Below, piece by piece: positions 11,492 through 24,041 of a stretch of DNA of 64,000 nt. Numbering within the stretch: position 1 is the first letter of the stretch; every line of letters starts with the position of its first letter. Source of the DNA: Inonotus obliquus. Taxonomy: Eukaryota; Basidiomycota; Agaricomycetes; Hymenochaetales; Hymenochaetaceae. Where the stretch lies: NCBI GenBank assembly GCA_032164295.1, contig JAJHTX010000001.1:1488001-1552000 (forward strand), read 5' to 3'. A program made the position numbers and the translations under genes. The notes below the pieces were generated by a model. That model worked only from the letters and a program-made list of their open reading frames with translations, did not search any database and had not been told where the DNA came from.

Positions 11492-11850
11492 TGGACCCTT
11501 GTAAGCCTTAATGTTGCTTATTTGTGACATGCTAACTTTATTCTTTCTACCGCTCCCAGTTTACCATTTATGTTTTCGGTTGTCGAGTACGAGTATGACT
11601 CAAGGCGAATGATTAAGTCTACTTACTGTCACCCAATTGATTGATGGTACTCATATGTCGTTTTGGAGGGGTCTGTTGTATAAAGTAGTATTAGTACAAT
11701 TATTTCAGAGTTTGAATTTGAATTACATATGTTCCGTCATGTGATCGAGGTCAGTTTGTGTGGCGTGCCCTACTCAGTTTCGCCTTAGTACTCATCTTTA
11801 TCATTGCTGTCTCGTTACCACAAGGCCCGCTTTGAGAAGACGCAGCAACG
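11492..11850. other. Spacer between mL40 and CSN2
   Basis: No gene seen. AT-rich 3' flank of mL40 followed by the promoter of CSN2. Confidence 0.4.
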
Positions 11851-13831
11851 ATGGACGATGATGATGCCGATTATATGCAAGGAAGCGATGATGAGGTAGG
11901 CCGGCAGCAGAATGACAAACATCTTTACTCATGGGTACCCTGCAAGGACTATGGCTTCGACTACTCTGACGGAGACGAAGCTGACGAAAGTGGAGCACCA
12001 GATCTTGAAAATATGTATTACTCGGCGAAGTGTAAGCTTTCTTCGGTATTCCCTCCGATGTCATAGTCCTAAAGCTCGATAAGCTTTGAAAGAGGACAAT
12101 CCTGAAGAGGCACTTGCGGCATTCAAACGAATTGTAACATCGGAGGAAAAGCAAGGGGATTGGTGAATAAGAATGGCACATTCGTCTCGTCTCCACTGAT
12201 ATGCCGTTAAAAAAGGGGTTTCAAGGCCTTGAAACAGGCCACGAAGCTGTTGTTCAACGTCCTACATCGACCGGATGAAGCCCTCGAGACCTACACAAAG
12301 CTCTTGTCCTATACAAGATCGGCCGTTACCCGTAATTACGCCGAAAAGTCGATCAATTCTATACTGGACTACGTTGGTTCTGGACCGGGAGACGATATCA
12401 ATGTGAATGTTCTTGAAAGGTTCTATCAGGTAACTTTGGATGCACTTCAGGAAGCGAAAAATGAGGTATGTGGGCTACCTTTGTGAAAAAAGCCTGTACT
12501 TATTCGAGCTTAGCGTCTCTCAGCAAAAACAAAGCTGAAGCTTGCAAAGCTTTGGCTGGACAGACGAGAGTTTGGTCGCCTAGAAAACGTTCGTCAATTG
12601 CAATGGTGATTATCTCAGACACTGACATAACCTACTTCTCAGGTGATCCGACAATTGCATCAAGCTACAGAAAATGCTGAAGATCAGCAGTCTCGGGGAA
12701 CTCAGTTACTCGAGATCTACGCGCTTGAAATTCAGATGTACAATGAGATGCGGAATTTCAAGAAACTCAAAGCAAGTCCACTTCATAGGCTATGGATCAT
12801 ATGCACTAACACCGAATGCAGGAGATCTATAATGCAACGAATGAAGTTCGCTCTGCTATTCCACACCCTCGTATAATGGGTGTCATCAAGGAATGTGGTG
12901 GTAAAATGTGGATGGGAGAACGTACGGCTTGCATTATCGTAAGGACCGATTCACTACTTATGGACCGCCTCTAGATCAATGGAACAGAGCCAGCGAAGAC
13001 TTCTTCCTCTCTTTCAACAATTACAACGACGCGGGCTCCCCTCAGCGTATTCAGGTCTTGAAATATCTGGTGCTGGCGAACATGCTCACTGGTAGTGAAG
13101 TCAATCCATTTGATACTCAGGAGACGAAGCCGTAAGCGCTGGTTTTTCCGCAGCATTTGTTCCCTCGGTTAATTTGGCGCAAAGGTATAAGGAAGATCCC
13201 CAGATAAAGGCCATGACCGATCTTGTTGATGCATATCAACGCCGTGAGGTCCACACAGCAGAGAGGATACTCGAAGGTCAGGACCTACCGAATCCTTATA
13301 CTGCCTTATGATGGTCTGACTTGACGTACAGATAATCAATCGACGATTATGGGTGACCCCTTCATTCAATCCTACATCGGAGACCTTCTGAGAAGTCTGA
13401 GAACGTCGTACTTAATTGATCTAATCAAACCCTACACACGTCTAGAGCTCACTTTCCTCGCCAGAGTATGCTATGCTCGCATTGTGCACAGAAAACCAAC
13501 TAATTTTATTATTTAGCAACTGAATGTAGAAGTTGATGAAGTTGAGGAAATGCTCATTGACCTAGTTCTCGAAGGTAAAGTCCAAGGGCGAATCGATCAG
13601 GTTAATATGCGACTGGAGTTGGACAGACAGTACGTTTTTTTTCTCTTCTTATCACCTTTCGGCTACTTATCATGTCGGCACAGACAAACTCTTGAGAAGA
13701 GGCGATACGCAGCTCTTGAGAAATGGACGGAGGCAATTGAAGGCATCCACTCCTCAATCACTCAGAAGGCCGCATCCGGAAGCAGGAACGGAGAGAGTGT
13801 TGACGCTCCAGGGTTGACTGTTTTCGGCTGA
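11851..13831 (+). CDS. CSN2: COP9 signalosome complex subunit 2
   Basis: Twelve exons (11851-11895, 11947-12031, 12084-12162, 12216-12465, 12514-12588, 12643-12771, 12822-12921, 12975-13131, 13185-13276, 13332-13465, 13517-13629, 13684-13831) close into 468 aa, close to the family length. The acidic start MDDDDADY and [14 protein letters not shown] are typical of CSN2. The helical repeats carry [38 protein letters not shown] and [18 protein letters not shown]. The C-terminal PCI/winged-helix part has [15 protein letters not shown] and [16 protein letters not shown]2 places cullins for removal of NEDD8. The sixth intron (12772-12821) starts with GC instead of GT, and the first (51 nt) can be read through in frame. 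Confidence 0.95.
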
Positions 13832-13837
13832 TGTGTA

Positions 13838-13845
13838 TCACGTGA
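13838..13845. promoter_or_regulatory. TCACGTGA palindrome between CSN2 and FAB1
   Basis: A perfect 8-bp palindrome holding a CACGTG core sits 7 bases after the CSN2 stop codon and 148 bases before the chosen FAB1 start. An AATAAA follows at 13855. It may be a FAB1 promoter E-box; this is inference from motif and position. Confidence 0.35.
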
Positions 13846-13992
13846 CTCAGTATCAATAAATGTTGTATTTTGTATTTTGCATCTGTCCTCCTGAGTCTCA
13901 TATTTGCTTCCATCCATGGTGCTATCTTGAATCTCGATTATGACTTCTCGCGTCACCAAGTCTGTAAATTAGCATCTTGGTTGAAAATCTGC

Positions 13993-16900
13993 ATGGAGTC
14001 ACCACAACTTCAACCTACATCTCCCACTCTTGCCACAGCCACAGGAAGTGGGGGTCCTCTGAAGTCGAGCGGTAGTTCTACCAAAGTTGTCGATGATGTT
14101 GCGAGCTTAACGACATTCAATCCGTTTTCCGAGGAAGATGAACACGAGTCTTCATACACTCTGGTATCCTCTTTATTCTCTCGGGTCAAGAATTCATTTG
14201 CGGCGCCTCTATCTTCTGCCGTTGCCGCGGCGTCCGGTGCTTCCACAACCAACGGTCGAGAAAATGCCCCTCCCATCGAACAGAGGAGACCATCGACAGT
14301 TTCTCATTCCGTCCAGTCCACAAGTCCTGTCATGAAACCCGTCGTTGACAAACTCCGACCAAAGATGGCTGGCGCCTCAGGACCTTCTCCTGCGCCGCCT
14401 CTCGTATCCGTCATTCCTGCACGTCCTGAAACACCGACCTTCAGCTCCGAGTACGAAAAGCCGATGGGCAGAGGAGGTTTACTATTCTCACAATCAGCAG
14501 ATGCCCAAGAGGGTGGATTGTTTGGAACAGCCATTCCAGGCTTTCCGATACAGGACGATGCACGGAGCGTCCATACTGCAACAAGTTTGAAGCGATCGGC
14601 TTCAGTGTCAAAAGTTATTAGGAGAATCCGCGGAGAAGGTTTGGCTGAGGTCTTTTGCTGTGTTCCCCTGCTAATCTCCCGGTTCCTAGGATTATCACGA
14701 GAATATTGGATGGACGATGAGACCTGCAAGGAGTGTTACGATTGCAAAAGTGTGTTTACAACTTGGAGGCGGAAGCATCATTGCAGGATTTGTGGTGAGT
14801 AAGGACTTCGATCATGCTTCATGATGCAGGACGCTGAAGATAGCAACCTAGGTCAGATTTTCTGCTCTCGTTGTGCGTCCAACATCATCAAGGGGTCAAG
14901 ATTTGGCCATGAGGGAATGCTCCGTGTTTGCAATCTCTGCCTTGAAAAATTGAACTACGATGATGATGGAGATGATGATGACAGGCGCTCAATCATATCA
15001 AATTTATCATCATCCTGGCCTTACCCTGTCATGGACCATTATCTCCAATCTCTTGGTCATCATTCACAGTCACCTTTTGCCGCGTCCCAGCTCTTTGGAC
15101 GAACAGACGAGCCTTACAGCTTGTATTCGATTGCTGAGACGAAGCGCCATCTTTCTGGATCCGATGGTGGCGGATATGGGTCCCGCCCTTTGACACCGGG
15201 CGGTGATTTAGAGAATGGTTTCTGGGAAGAATCAGAGGAAGCACAACCCGCGCCCTTCCGCCGTACGCTGACGGATGAGGACAAGGACCCATTACCTGAT
15301 TCGGAGCCATTTCCTCCTGACCAGTCCCCAACTGCTCCCCGTTCTGCTACTAAGACGCCTGACTTCCAAGCTTCTTCCCCATTTCAAATCCCGGGTACGA
15401 AGAGTTCTATACAATTTCCTGGAAGTTCTCCAGAATATGGATCCGAAAGTCCGCACGGGTCACGATCACGAGTGAACTCGTACGCAGAAGCGGATGTTCA
15501 CACGCCTTTCTTGAGGAGTAGAGTACACAGTCGTTTGAATGAGCTCGCGATGGGCGAAGCTGGATGGCGCACACGGCGAGAAAGTACAGCGTGCGTGATT
15601 TTGCTTTTTTTCCAAGGTAAGCAAGGCTGACTGTTCTAAAGCTATGCTCAGGAGTTGAACTCGATATCAATGTTTCATCTACGGATAATGTTGCGACAAA
15701 TGCTCACGACGGAGGGCATTTCAAACATAAGGGAATGGGAAGAAACTCTCCTCAAACTTGCTCTTCGCATAGCGAAAGATTTAACCTTTACGGCATATCC
15801 TAATCGTGAAGGAGATGACATGGACGTGCGCCGCTACGTAAAGATAAAGAAAATACCCGGCGGTTGCCCGAAAGACTCTGAATACGTCGACGGGGCAGTA
15901 ATAACGAAGAACGTGGCTCACAAACAAATGCCGAGGGCTCAGAGGAATCCACGTATCATGCTTGTGACATTTCCTCTTGAATTTCAGCGTGTCGAAGGTC
16001 AATACATGCACTTCGCCCAAATTGTCCGACAGGAAAAGGAATACCTCACGAACTTGGTTAATCGGATCAAAGCGCTCCGCCCGCACGTAGTACTTGCGGA
16101 AAAATCTGTATCAAGGCTCGCCTTGGAACAGTTTCTAATACTAGAGAAGGAGGATCAAAAGAAGACCCACGTCGCTGTCGCCCGTACAGTCAAGGAATCG
16201 GCTATAAAACTTATTGCGCGTATGACTCAAGGGGATGTCATCTCATCCATCGACAAACTGGCCCTAGAGCCTCGTCTCGGCCACTGCGGAAATTTTCGAG
16301 TCCAGACTTTCGATCATCCTTTAATTCCTTGTCGAAGGAAAACGTACATGCGGTTTGAAGGCTGCAGTCGGGACTTGGGTTGTACAATCATACTACGAGG
16401 TGGTGATGTCGAACATTTGAAACGCGTAAAGAAGGTCACATTGTTCCTTGCGTTCATTGTTCGCAATTTGAAGCTGGAGACTCACTTATGGAAAGACTCT
16501 GTCATAACTGCACCGCACTTGACCACAGATGCTGCGCCACAGGCGTATCTGGCAAGCAAATCGGCGATATCTAACATCCTTCGAAGTGGTCATTCGCCTC
16601 AAGCTAATTCCTCCGATACAATCGAATCCGCTAATGATTCTAGCTCCTCTGAAGCTGATCAAACCCCCTACGAAGAACTGCCGAGTGAAGACGTGAAATC
16701 ATTGGAGCTTTCACGCCGTATTCAGGCATCCTTGGAGCCGTATCTGAAAACTTTCATATCCGTGTCGGCCACTCTCCGTTTCCCTCCTCCGTACCCCATC
16801 TGGCGAATGAAGGAGCTTGATGACGAACTTCAGCGCGCCCGCAGAACCTGGGAAGATGAGATTATCCGGTCCGAGGAGAAACCATCGACACCAAAGCATA

Positions 16901-19900
16901 TGAAGGACGAGACCATTACAGCGTCCTCCTCCGAGACTGTTACCACGACTGATGATATCAAGGCTCAAATAGAAGCACTACCTTCACCGGTCCTGCCGGA
17001 ATCCCCAAGCCCTGATGACACATCACCAAATGTCTCAGAAGGCTCCTCCTCGACGTTGTCTATAGATTACTTCACGCGAAAGCTTCCATCATCCTCGTCT
17101 CGAGCGAGCCTCCGATCTACCGCTTCTCCATCTGCCAAGACTCGAGAAATGCTGGAGGCATCGGAGCAGATATCTCTTATAGATGAAAACTGTATTGCTG
17201 CTCAGAGTGCTTATGATCTTGTTAAATGGCAGCATGACGAGCAGCGTCGTGTTTGGGAATGGTACCTGAGGAAGAACAGGGATGACTTCGTCGTGGACAA
17301 GTACCAATATATCACCGCCATGGAATTCACCCTCCCCACCAGCGAGTTACGCCACCATCGTGCCTGTTTCGCCCCCGAGTTGAAGCGTATGGCATTTTAT
17401 GGCAAGAATGATTGTACCTTGGGGCAATTTATTGAAAGGGTGATCCACGATAATCTCGTACAATTCCTTGACCCTAAGGCGATCTGCCCCGGAAAGGATT
17501 GTGATCAACCTTTAGCAAGTCATTGCAGCGTGTTCGTTCATAATGAAAGCAGGCTGGTGGTTTACGTTGAGCACTGGGACGGACAGATCAAAACTCGCTT
17601 GAATACCACGCCATCTCCGGAACTTATAACTACGTGGAGTGCATGCAGAATATGCTCTTCGGCAACTCCCTTCATTCCAGTCTCTGAAGAGATGCAGCGC
17701 TATTCCTTCGCAAAATTCCTTGAACTTCACTTTTATCCGGCAGACGTCCAACTTGTCCAAGGAGCAGGCTGCATTCACAACATATACCAGGACCATATTC
17801 GGTATTTCGCCATGCGAGGAATGACTGTTACGTTTCAGACGGATTCGATCCAGCTATATGAAGTCGTTTATCCCCCAAGTCGTATTCACATTCGGAAGGA
17901 GTCCCTATTTCAACTTAAGAACGAGGACTATGAAACGCTCCTGAGGAAGAACACTCAATGGTACTCTGCTCTTGTTGACGATCTCAAACTGATCAACCAG
18001 GATGCCGCGACAGGTGACGAGGAGACGGATGCAGCTCTCACGACGAACATCAACAGACTCATTGAACGGGCCATTAACGAACGAATCGAAATGGCACAAC
18101 TGATCCAAGAGGTCTACAGAAGTACATCACCTATCGATACTCTTGCCTTAAATCGGGTAAGAGCAGAGAGGCAGGATAAGATAGTTGCATGGGAGGCCGA
18201 TTTTGACAAACTTCCGAAGCCCAAACTGTCTCAACTCACAGAAAAGGATCGCAAGAGTTCAACTCTGGGCACCGTTCGTACCATGTGGCCAAGGCGATAC
18301 GATTTGCCAGGCGTATTTGAGAACCTACAATTGCCACACGCCAGCGTTTCCGAGAGTGCCTCTGAAAATGAGGAAGCTCCAATACCCGAGGGCCACACAG
18401 CGAGCGAATCTCACACTTCGACTGGATCCGTTGTCGATGATACTGGGTCATCGAGCAAAACAGAATCACAACTAACAGTGGAAACGGATGGAGCAGCTGA
18501 CGACGAAGGGACAGGCACACCTGCTGCTGAAGGTGGATCAGACAGCGATTCCACAATTGCAGCGGTAGCTCGAGATACTGAACCCGAAGCTCCAGTCATC
18601 GATCTCACCGACAGTGGCAAGGTGTGTCCTATTTGACTTTTTTAAACTCAGACCTTGTAACATACCCAAGCAGGCCGCCGGCGAGCTGGAGTCTGAGCAT
18701 GGACCACCTGTATCCAGGCTCCCACGCCGATCTGGTCAGCATACGTCCGTCGCAGAATTGGTGAAGCGATACCAAGATTTTATTCCAGCATCTGTCTCGA
18801 CAGAGTTAGCCGCAACATCTTTTCCAGCTTCTGCACAATCTAGTATGGAGAGTGACCAGGAAGTTCCTGCTATTCGACGCCAGCCACGTCTCAGAGTGAA
18901 GAGCAAGTCGAAAGTATTGAAACGGAAGGATTCCGTATCCGACTTCGAGCATGGTTACGCTGCGAATGTCGCTCCCAGATACCTCGCCTGGAAAACGAAT
19001 GGTGTTCAACAGAACAGTCGTATACCAGGACCCACTCGCCCTGTTGATTCACGCGATTCTTCCAGGCGCACTTCGCCAGATAAGCAACCATCGTACTATA
19101 AGCGCGATTCAGACCAAACCGTGAGAAGAAGGACTTCATCCCCCCCTCCAAGGGCAGCGTTGAGTGGACTACCTAGTCGAGGTCCCAAGTCTAGTGCCAT
19201 AGGTCGAAATCCAAAAGACCGATCCCAGCCAAGTCGAATTGGGTCAATGTCCAATGTTAGGAATGCTTTCCGAAAAGCATCGAATACTAACTTTGGCGGG
19301 AAGGTTACTAATATTGCCCGTCAATTCGAGCGAATAAACAAGGACATTGAACGCTCTACTAGGCGATACGCCGTCATAAGGGGCAGGAGAGCGCGACCTG
19401 TCGCTTCATCTCGTGCCACACTCGAAGTCTTTGATAGCGTCAAGGATGCAATAAAAGATGTTTCGGACGTCTCCGGGGAATCCTCAAGTGAAGCCGACGA
19501 TGAGGGTGACGATGAAGATGACGGACCAGTGGGGAAGGATGTTGAATCGAAGAATGCAACCCCCGTCGCAGTAATTGAGCTACCGGAGGACAGACTTACT
19601 CGGGCATCTTCCGATCAAGAGTCGCAGCGTGACGAACATCCTCCATCCCCTGCTGGCACAGAAGACGTCCCTCCTCCTGCCCCACCGCCAGTCCCCTCGG
19701 TAGAAACACCACCAGAATCAGTGCCATCATCACCACCTCTTCCAGGCCGGTCCAGCAGGACGCCTTGGGAAACTCCCTCACCATCGGATGTCGAAACCGG
19801 GTCTTCCGTCGTTGAGAGGCCATCTACAATTATGAAGGCACTGTCAGGGTTCTGGCCCAATCATCTTCGGGGGCACATTGAGTTCGAGGTTGACGATCCT

Positions 19901-21530
19901 TGGGCAGACCCTGAGCACATATTCCGAGAGTCGTCAATGGTAGTCAGGATCGACGAACCAACTTCCATAATTGCTCTAGCGCTCAAGTGAGTTTCCGGAC
20001 AACCATACCTACTAACCTGGCTAATGCTGTGAAGCTCCCCGCAGTATCGTGAGATGCTTGCCAAATCGAGAGCGGAGAAGCGGCTTGTTAAGGAATTTAG
20101 AGTATCCGACGGGGAGGAGGTGTTTATGCCAGATGACTGCTCCGTTACAGATGTAAACTCTACGTGGGGTGTTGTGAATGTCGATTCTGGAGAAGATGCG
20201 AACCCCACCGAGGACCTGCGAGTGCCATCATCCAAACTTCCATGGGCAATCTGTCAGTGCCGTACCTTCTTCATCCTTGTTATCTACTGACATGCTTGTA
20301 GCATTTGAAAGCGGCGAGTTAACAATAACTTGCACGATACTTTATCCGGAACAGTTCGATGCTCTTCGAAGGACCTATGATTGTGAAAGGAGCATGATTG
20401 AGTCTCTTGCTCGATGTGTTAAATGGAACGCAAGCGGCGGCAAATCTGGGTCTGCTTTTCTGAAGACACGAGGTAAGCACAATCCTCTTGGCAAAGCACG
20501 TAGAGTTGCTAAAGTGATACAACAGATGATCGCTTTATTGCAAAGGAGCTATCCAGATCTGAGCTGGAGACTATGGCCACTTTCGGGCCAGCTTATTTCG
20601 ATTACATGTCTTCCGCTATAACGGCTGATGTAAGTTAGTCTAGCTCCACCGTGAGTGACAACCTAATGTGAATCTTTATAGCGCCCGACGCTATTGGCCA
20701 GAGTTTTTGGCTGCTATAAGCTCGTCTTTCGCAAGAAGGCAGCAAACGAGAAATCGTCGCGCTCTAAATCTACTCAAATGAATTTACTCGTCATGGAAAA
20801 TCTGTTCTATGACAAACGATTCTCAAAGGCAAGATCTTCCTTGCACGACAATGAATACAGAGATTCATCTCCTAGTAGATTTTTGACCTGAAGGGCTCAA
20901 CAAGAAATCGACACGTTCATGCAACGGGGCGTGAAAACGAAGTTTTGCTCGATGAAAATCTTATGCAAAGTAAGTGGATTGTATAATCAGTGAAGTTTGT
21001 TCACTTATTAAAACTGGATGAAGCTGCGCACCTTTCACCGTTTTATGTGCGAGAGCACGCAAAGCGACTATTCCGCGGCGCCTTATACAACGACACAAAG
21101 TTTCTTTCGGACATAAACGTCATGGATTACTCTCTAGTCGTTGGTGTTGATAGTGTCAAGAATGAGCTTGTGGTCGGTATAGTCGGTATGTCTTCCAACT
21201 GTCATGTCGAGTTGCTCCAGTAACAAATGCGATGGATTCGCATAGATTACATTCGGACTTATACTTGGGACAAGAAGTTGGAGAGTTGGGTGAAGGAATC
21301 AACCTTCTTGGCAGGGGGAGGAAAGGGCGAGCCTACAATTATCACTCCGAAACAATACCGGCAGCGATTCTTGACCGCGATGGAGAGGTACTTCCCTCTT
21401 GTACGTGGAACTCCCTTTGTACCTGCTTGCAAAGCTGACACAAGTGAAGGTTCCAGATCGTTGGATGAAAAGTGCCGATAGTCCTGAAGATGAATGTCAC
21501 GGTCTCCAAGATTTCTGGCCAGATTGGTGA
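13993..21530 (+). CDS. FAB1: 1-phosphatidylinositol-3-phosphate 5-kinase FAB1/PIKfyve
   Basis: Thirteen exons (13993-14638, 14690-14794, 14852-15590, 15642-18621, 18674-19986, 20035-20252, 20302-20472, 20526-20629, 20682-20828, 20879-20969, 21024-21185, 21246-21400, 21450-21530) sum to a closed 2303-aa frame. A FYVE finger is at about 217-285: [29 protein letters not shown]-1-like domain follows at about 560-790 ([21 protein letters not shown]), then a long disordered middle. The lipid kinase domain is at about 1900-2300: [60 protein letters not shown], and activation loop [17 protein letters not shown]. It makes PI(3,5)P2 on endosome and vacuole membranes. Intron 9 (20829-20878) is GC-AG; intron 1 is 51 nt and stop-free. 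The start was placed at the Met before the Ser/Pro-rich N-terminus. Confidence 0.95.
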
Positions 21531-21677
21531 TGTTAATATTTTGCTAGACTTGGTTCTTTTTATTATTCGAGGACATTGTTATGGCTATCGTACTATGTTT
21601 TGGTACTCATCTATGCAATTGTACAACATGCACATCTAGGGATACATTAATTCGGAACACATCGCTCAAATTGTCGC

Positions 21678-22881
21678 TCATAGCTTCCTGACACCTTTCT
21701 TAGAATTTGACAGAGAGGTTAGCTGTTGCTTCCTCTCGTTTGCGAACTTGGTCTGTGTCGCTTTCTTCTCAGACCTGCGCTCCTGTCGTTCTTCTTTTGC
21801 AGCCTGTTTCCGAGAACGTTTCTCCTCTTTTGTCTCTCCTTTCTTTCGAGTGGTCGTGACGCGAGGGGCTTTAAATATTCGTTATTGGTTAACAATCGTG
21901 ACTGGAAAAATGGATGAAGGCTTACGCCGGGTCGCCAACAGGTCCTCATCGAGAGAGATATGTGGCTTTTCTCGTAAAGTAGACTTTACGGATGGTAACC
22001 CAGTTTTTGGGTCAAGCCGGATCTTTGGTGCCTTCGTGGCATCTCGCGCTCGTATAAGTTTAGGATGGTTTTCCAAGTTGCTATATGTGCCTAGAGAAAG
22101 GTCGAATAAGCACATTAATATTACACTTAATGATTCACTTCGAGGACGAACTTACTCAGAATCGTCTCACAATCCCAACGATCTTTCTTATCGTCTACGA
22201 ATTCCTCAAACGTATCGTCACTCTCTTCTTCTTTTTCCTCGCTCCTAAGTCGAAGTAAGGTCCTCGCATCAAATCCACCCCCTTCTCCTCCCCCTTCATC
22301 CTCACCAGATTTGAGAGATTGACGAAGAGTGCCGAGTTTTTCGGTTACTGTTTCTCCTGGGAGGATAGGTTTCATTTTCCCTCCTATGATTTCGTAGTTT
22401 TGGAGGAAATCGTCCATGATGGCGTTGAAGTCCTCTCGTGAGGTGATGAGTTCTGGTGCTGAGTCTGAATCGGAATCAGACTCGGAGTCGGATTCGTATT
22501 GTTTTTCGACCTTGAATATTAGCCTTTATTTCAGAAATGATAAATGGATGTAAGAATAGAATGGATGAATCACCTGGTCGAATCTCTCGTCCAGCATAGT
22601 CAAACCTTCGTTTCTGAACATAGAAGAGCTACTCATACTATATCCAGAAGCTTCAGATGAGCCCTTTCGTCTTTTCTTGCCTCCTATTACGGAGATTGAG
22701 GGTAATTGGCCGATTGTATCTCCACCTTCAGATGCTGCAAGGTCATCGGAGTCGCTAGAGTTGTGTTGGTGTTGCTGCTGTTGTTGCTTTTTGACCTTGG
22801 CTTCGTGTTCTTTTTTGAACTTTGCGAATCGTGCCTCCCATCCTGCGTCTTCTTCCTCCCTCTCAGTATCCTCCCCCTCCT

Positions 22882-22922
<41 letters not shown>

Positions 22923-23728
22923 ACACCTTCCTCCCTAAACTCAAACTCAAACTCAAGCCCATCAGCATCAGCATCAACATCAGCATCAACCTCCCCACCC
23001 CCAACAAGCTCAGCAAAAAACGCATCTTCCAAAGATTCATCAACAAACGCATCATCTTCCAGCGCTTCCAGAGTCTGACGCAGATGCGGGTTCATATCCG
23101 GCTGGAAGCCTTTGATTTCTGATGGGATTGGTGTTTGGGAGTTGTAGACTTGGTCTTGGGTGAGTTCTGTTTTTGAAGGGAGGGATTCGGTGGGGAGGTT
23201 GAGGTCGTTGGTGGGGTCTCGTAGGTCGATAATATTGGCATTGTTACGTTCTCGTTCTCGTTCTCGTCCTTTGCCCTTCTTAACCAAACTGCTCTTCTTC
23301 GAGGTCGAAGAAGCCGATGCTTCAATAAGAACACTCTCAACCCCTTCCCCCTCCCCTTCCTCCTTCCTCCCAACCTCACGTAAATGCTGCATGTAATCAT
23401 ACTCCGTATCGTCATAATAAACACCATACAACGCTGCTTCGCCGATATTTGCACGTTCGAGATCGTGTGCGAGGTCAGAAGGTGAGATGGTTTGTTCGAG
23501 TGTTGCTCTTGATTGGCCCTAGTAGCCAGGCATACGGGCATACGGACATATGAATAACGATGAGGTTTAAAGCACGTTGTAGGAGTAATACGCACACACC
23601 TTGATGATGGGCTTTAAAACATGAGTACTAGCTTCTGGATCGTGTATGAGAGGATCTCGCTGTGAGCGATGAACAAGCTGGAAGTGCCTCGCCCCAGGTT
23701 GCTTGAAAATAGACTTCTTAGGTGGCAT
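21678..23728 (-). CDS. LTV1: 40S ribosome biogenesis factor LTV1
   Basis: Five exons (23728-23600, 23518-22574, 22510-22156, 22090-21926, 21868-21678) close into 594 aa. The N-terminus MPPKKSIFKQPGARHFQLVH and SQRDPLIHDPEAS is the LTV1 signature. Later come DYMQHLREVG, MNPHLRQTLEALEDDAFVD, DDFLQNYEIIGGKM, a 'DCETILSTYSNLENHP' block and a lysine-rich tail. LTV1 escorts the pre-40S subunit, assists placing uS3 and export, and is released by casein kinase phosphorylation. The middle is very acidic, with a run of 12 Asp coded by a trinucleotide repeat, plus Asp/Val and Arg/Glu repeats. FAB1 converges from the left, with 147 bp between stop codons. Confidence 0.95.
22885..22921. repeat. CAT/ATC trinucleotide repeat in LTV1
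   Basis: About twelve tandem copies of CAT on the plus strand read as GAT on the coding strand and give a 12-Asp run inside LTV1. Related imperfect repeats next to it code Asp-Val and Asp-Ala (22960-22995), and a TCTCGT-type repeat at 23240-23270 codes Arg-Glu. Length variation between strains is likely. Confidence 0.85.
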
Positions 23729-24041
23729 GATTGAAGGTGCTTCAAGATGAAGAAAGTTTCAATGCCGCGTCGCGTGTATGCAAGTCAAGTTTTGTTTTGA
23801 AGCGTCGATCAGCTCAATTAGATTATGTAAGCAAGTACTTAACTCAGACTCGGAACTCAGGAACTCATAAAGCTCGGAACAAGAAAGAAAAAAACACTTG
23901 AATTTATAAGGAACGTTGGTGTGCTGTAAAGTAGTTATGAGCTACTGATACATGTTTTTATACATTGCTTGGTAGTTCATCAGCAGTCATAATAACTGAA
24001 AATTAAAAAAAAAGGAATTTGAAACAATGCAACGATTTCGT
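23729..24041. other. Spacer upstream of LTV1
   Basis: No gene seen. It holds the LTV1 promoter on its left and the AT-rich 3' flank of the secreted CBM19-like gene on its right. Confidence 0.4.

Noticed and set aside
22677..23078. Plus-strand frame of 133 codons, Ser/Pro-rich
   Set aside because: It is the shadow of the repetitive acidic centre of LTV1 on the other strand.
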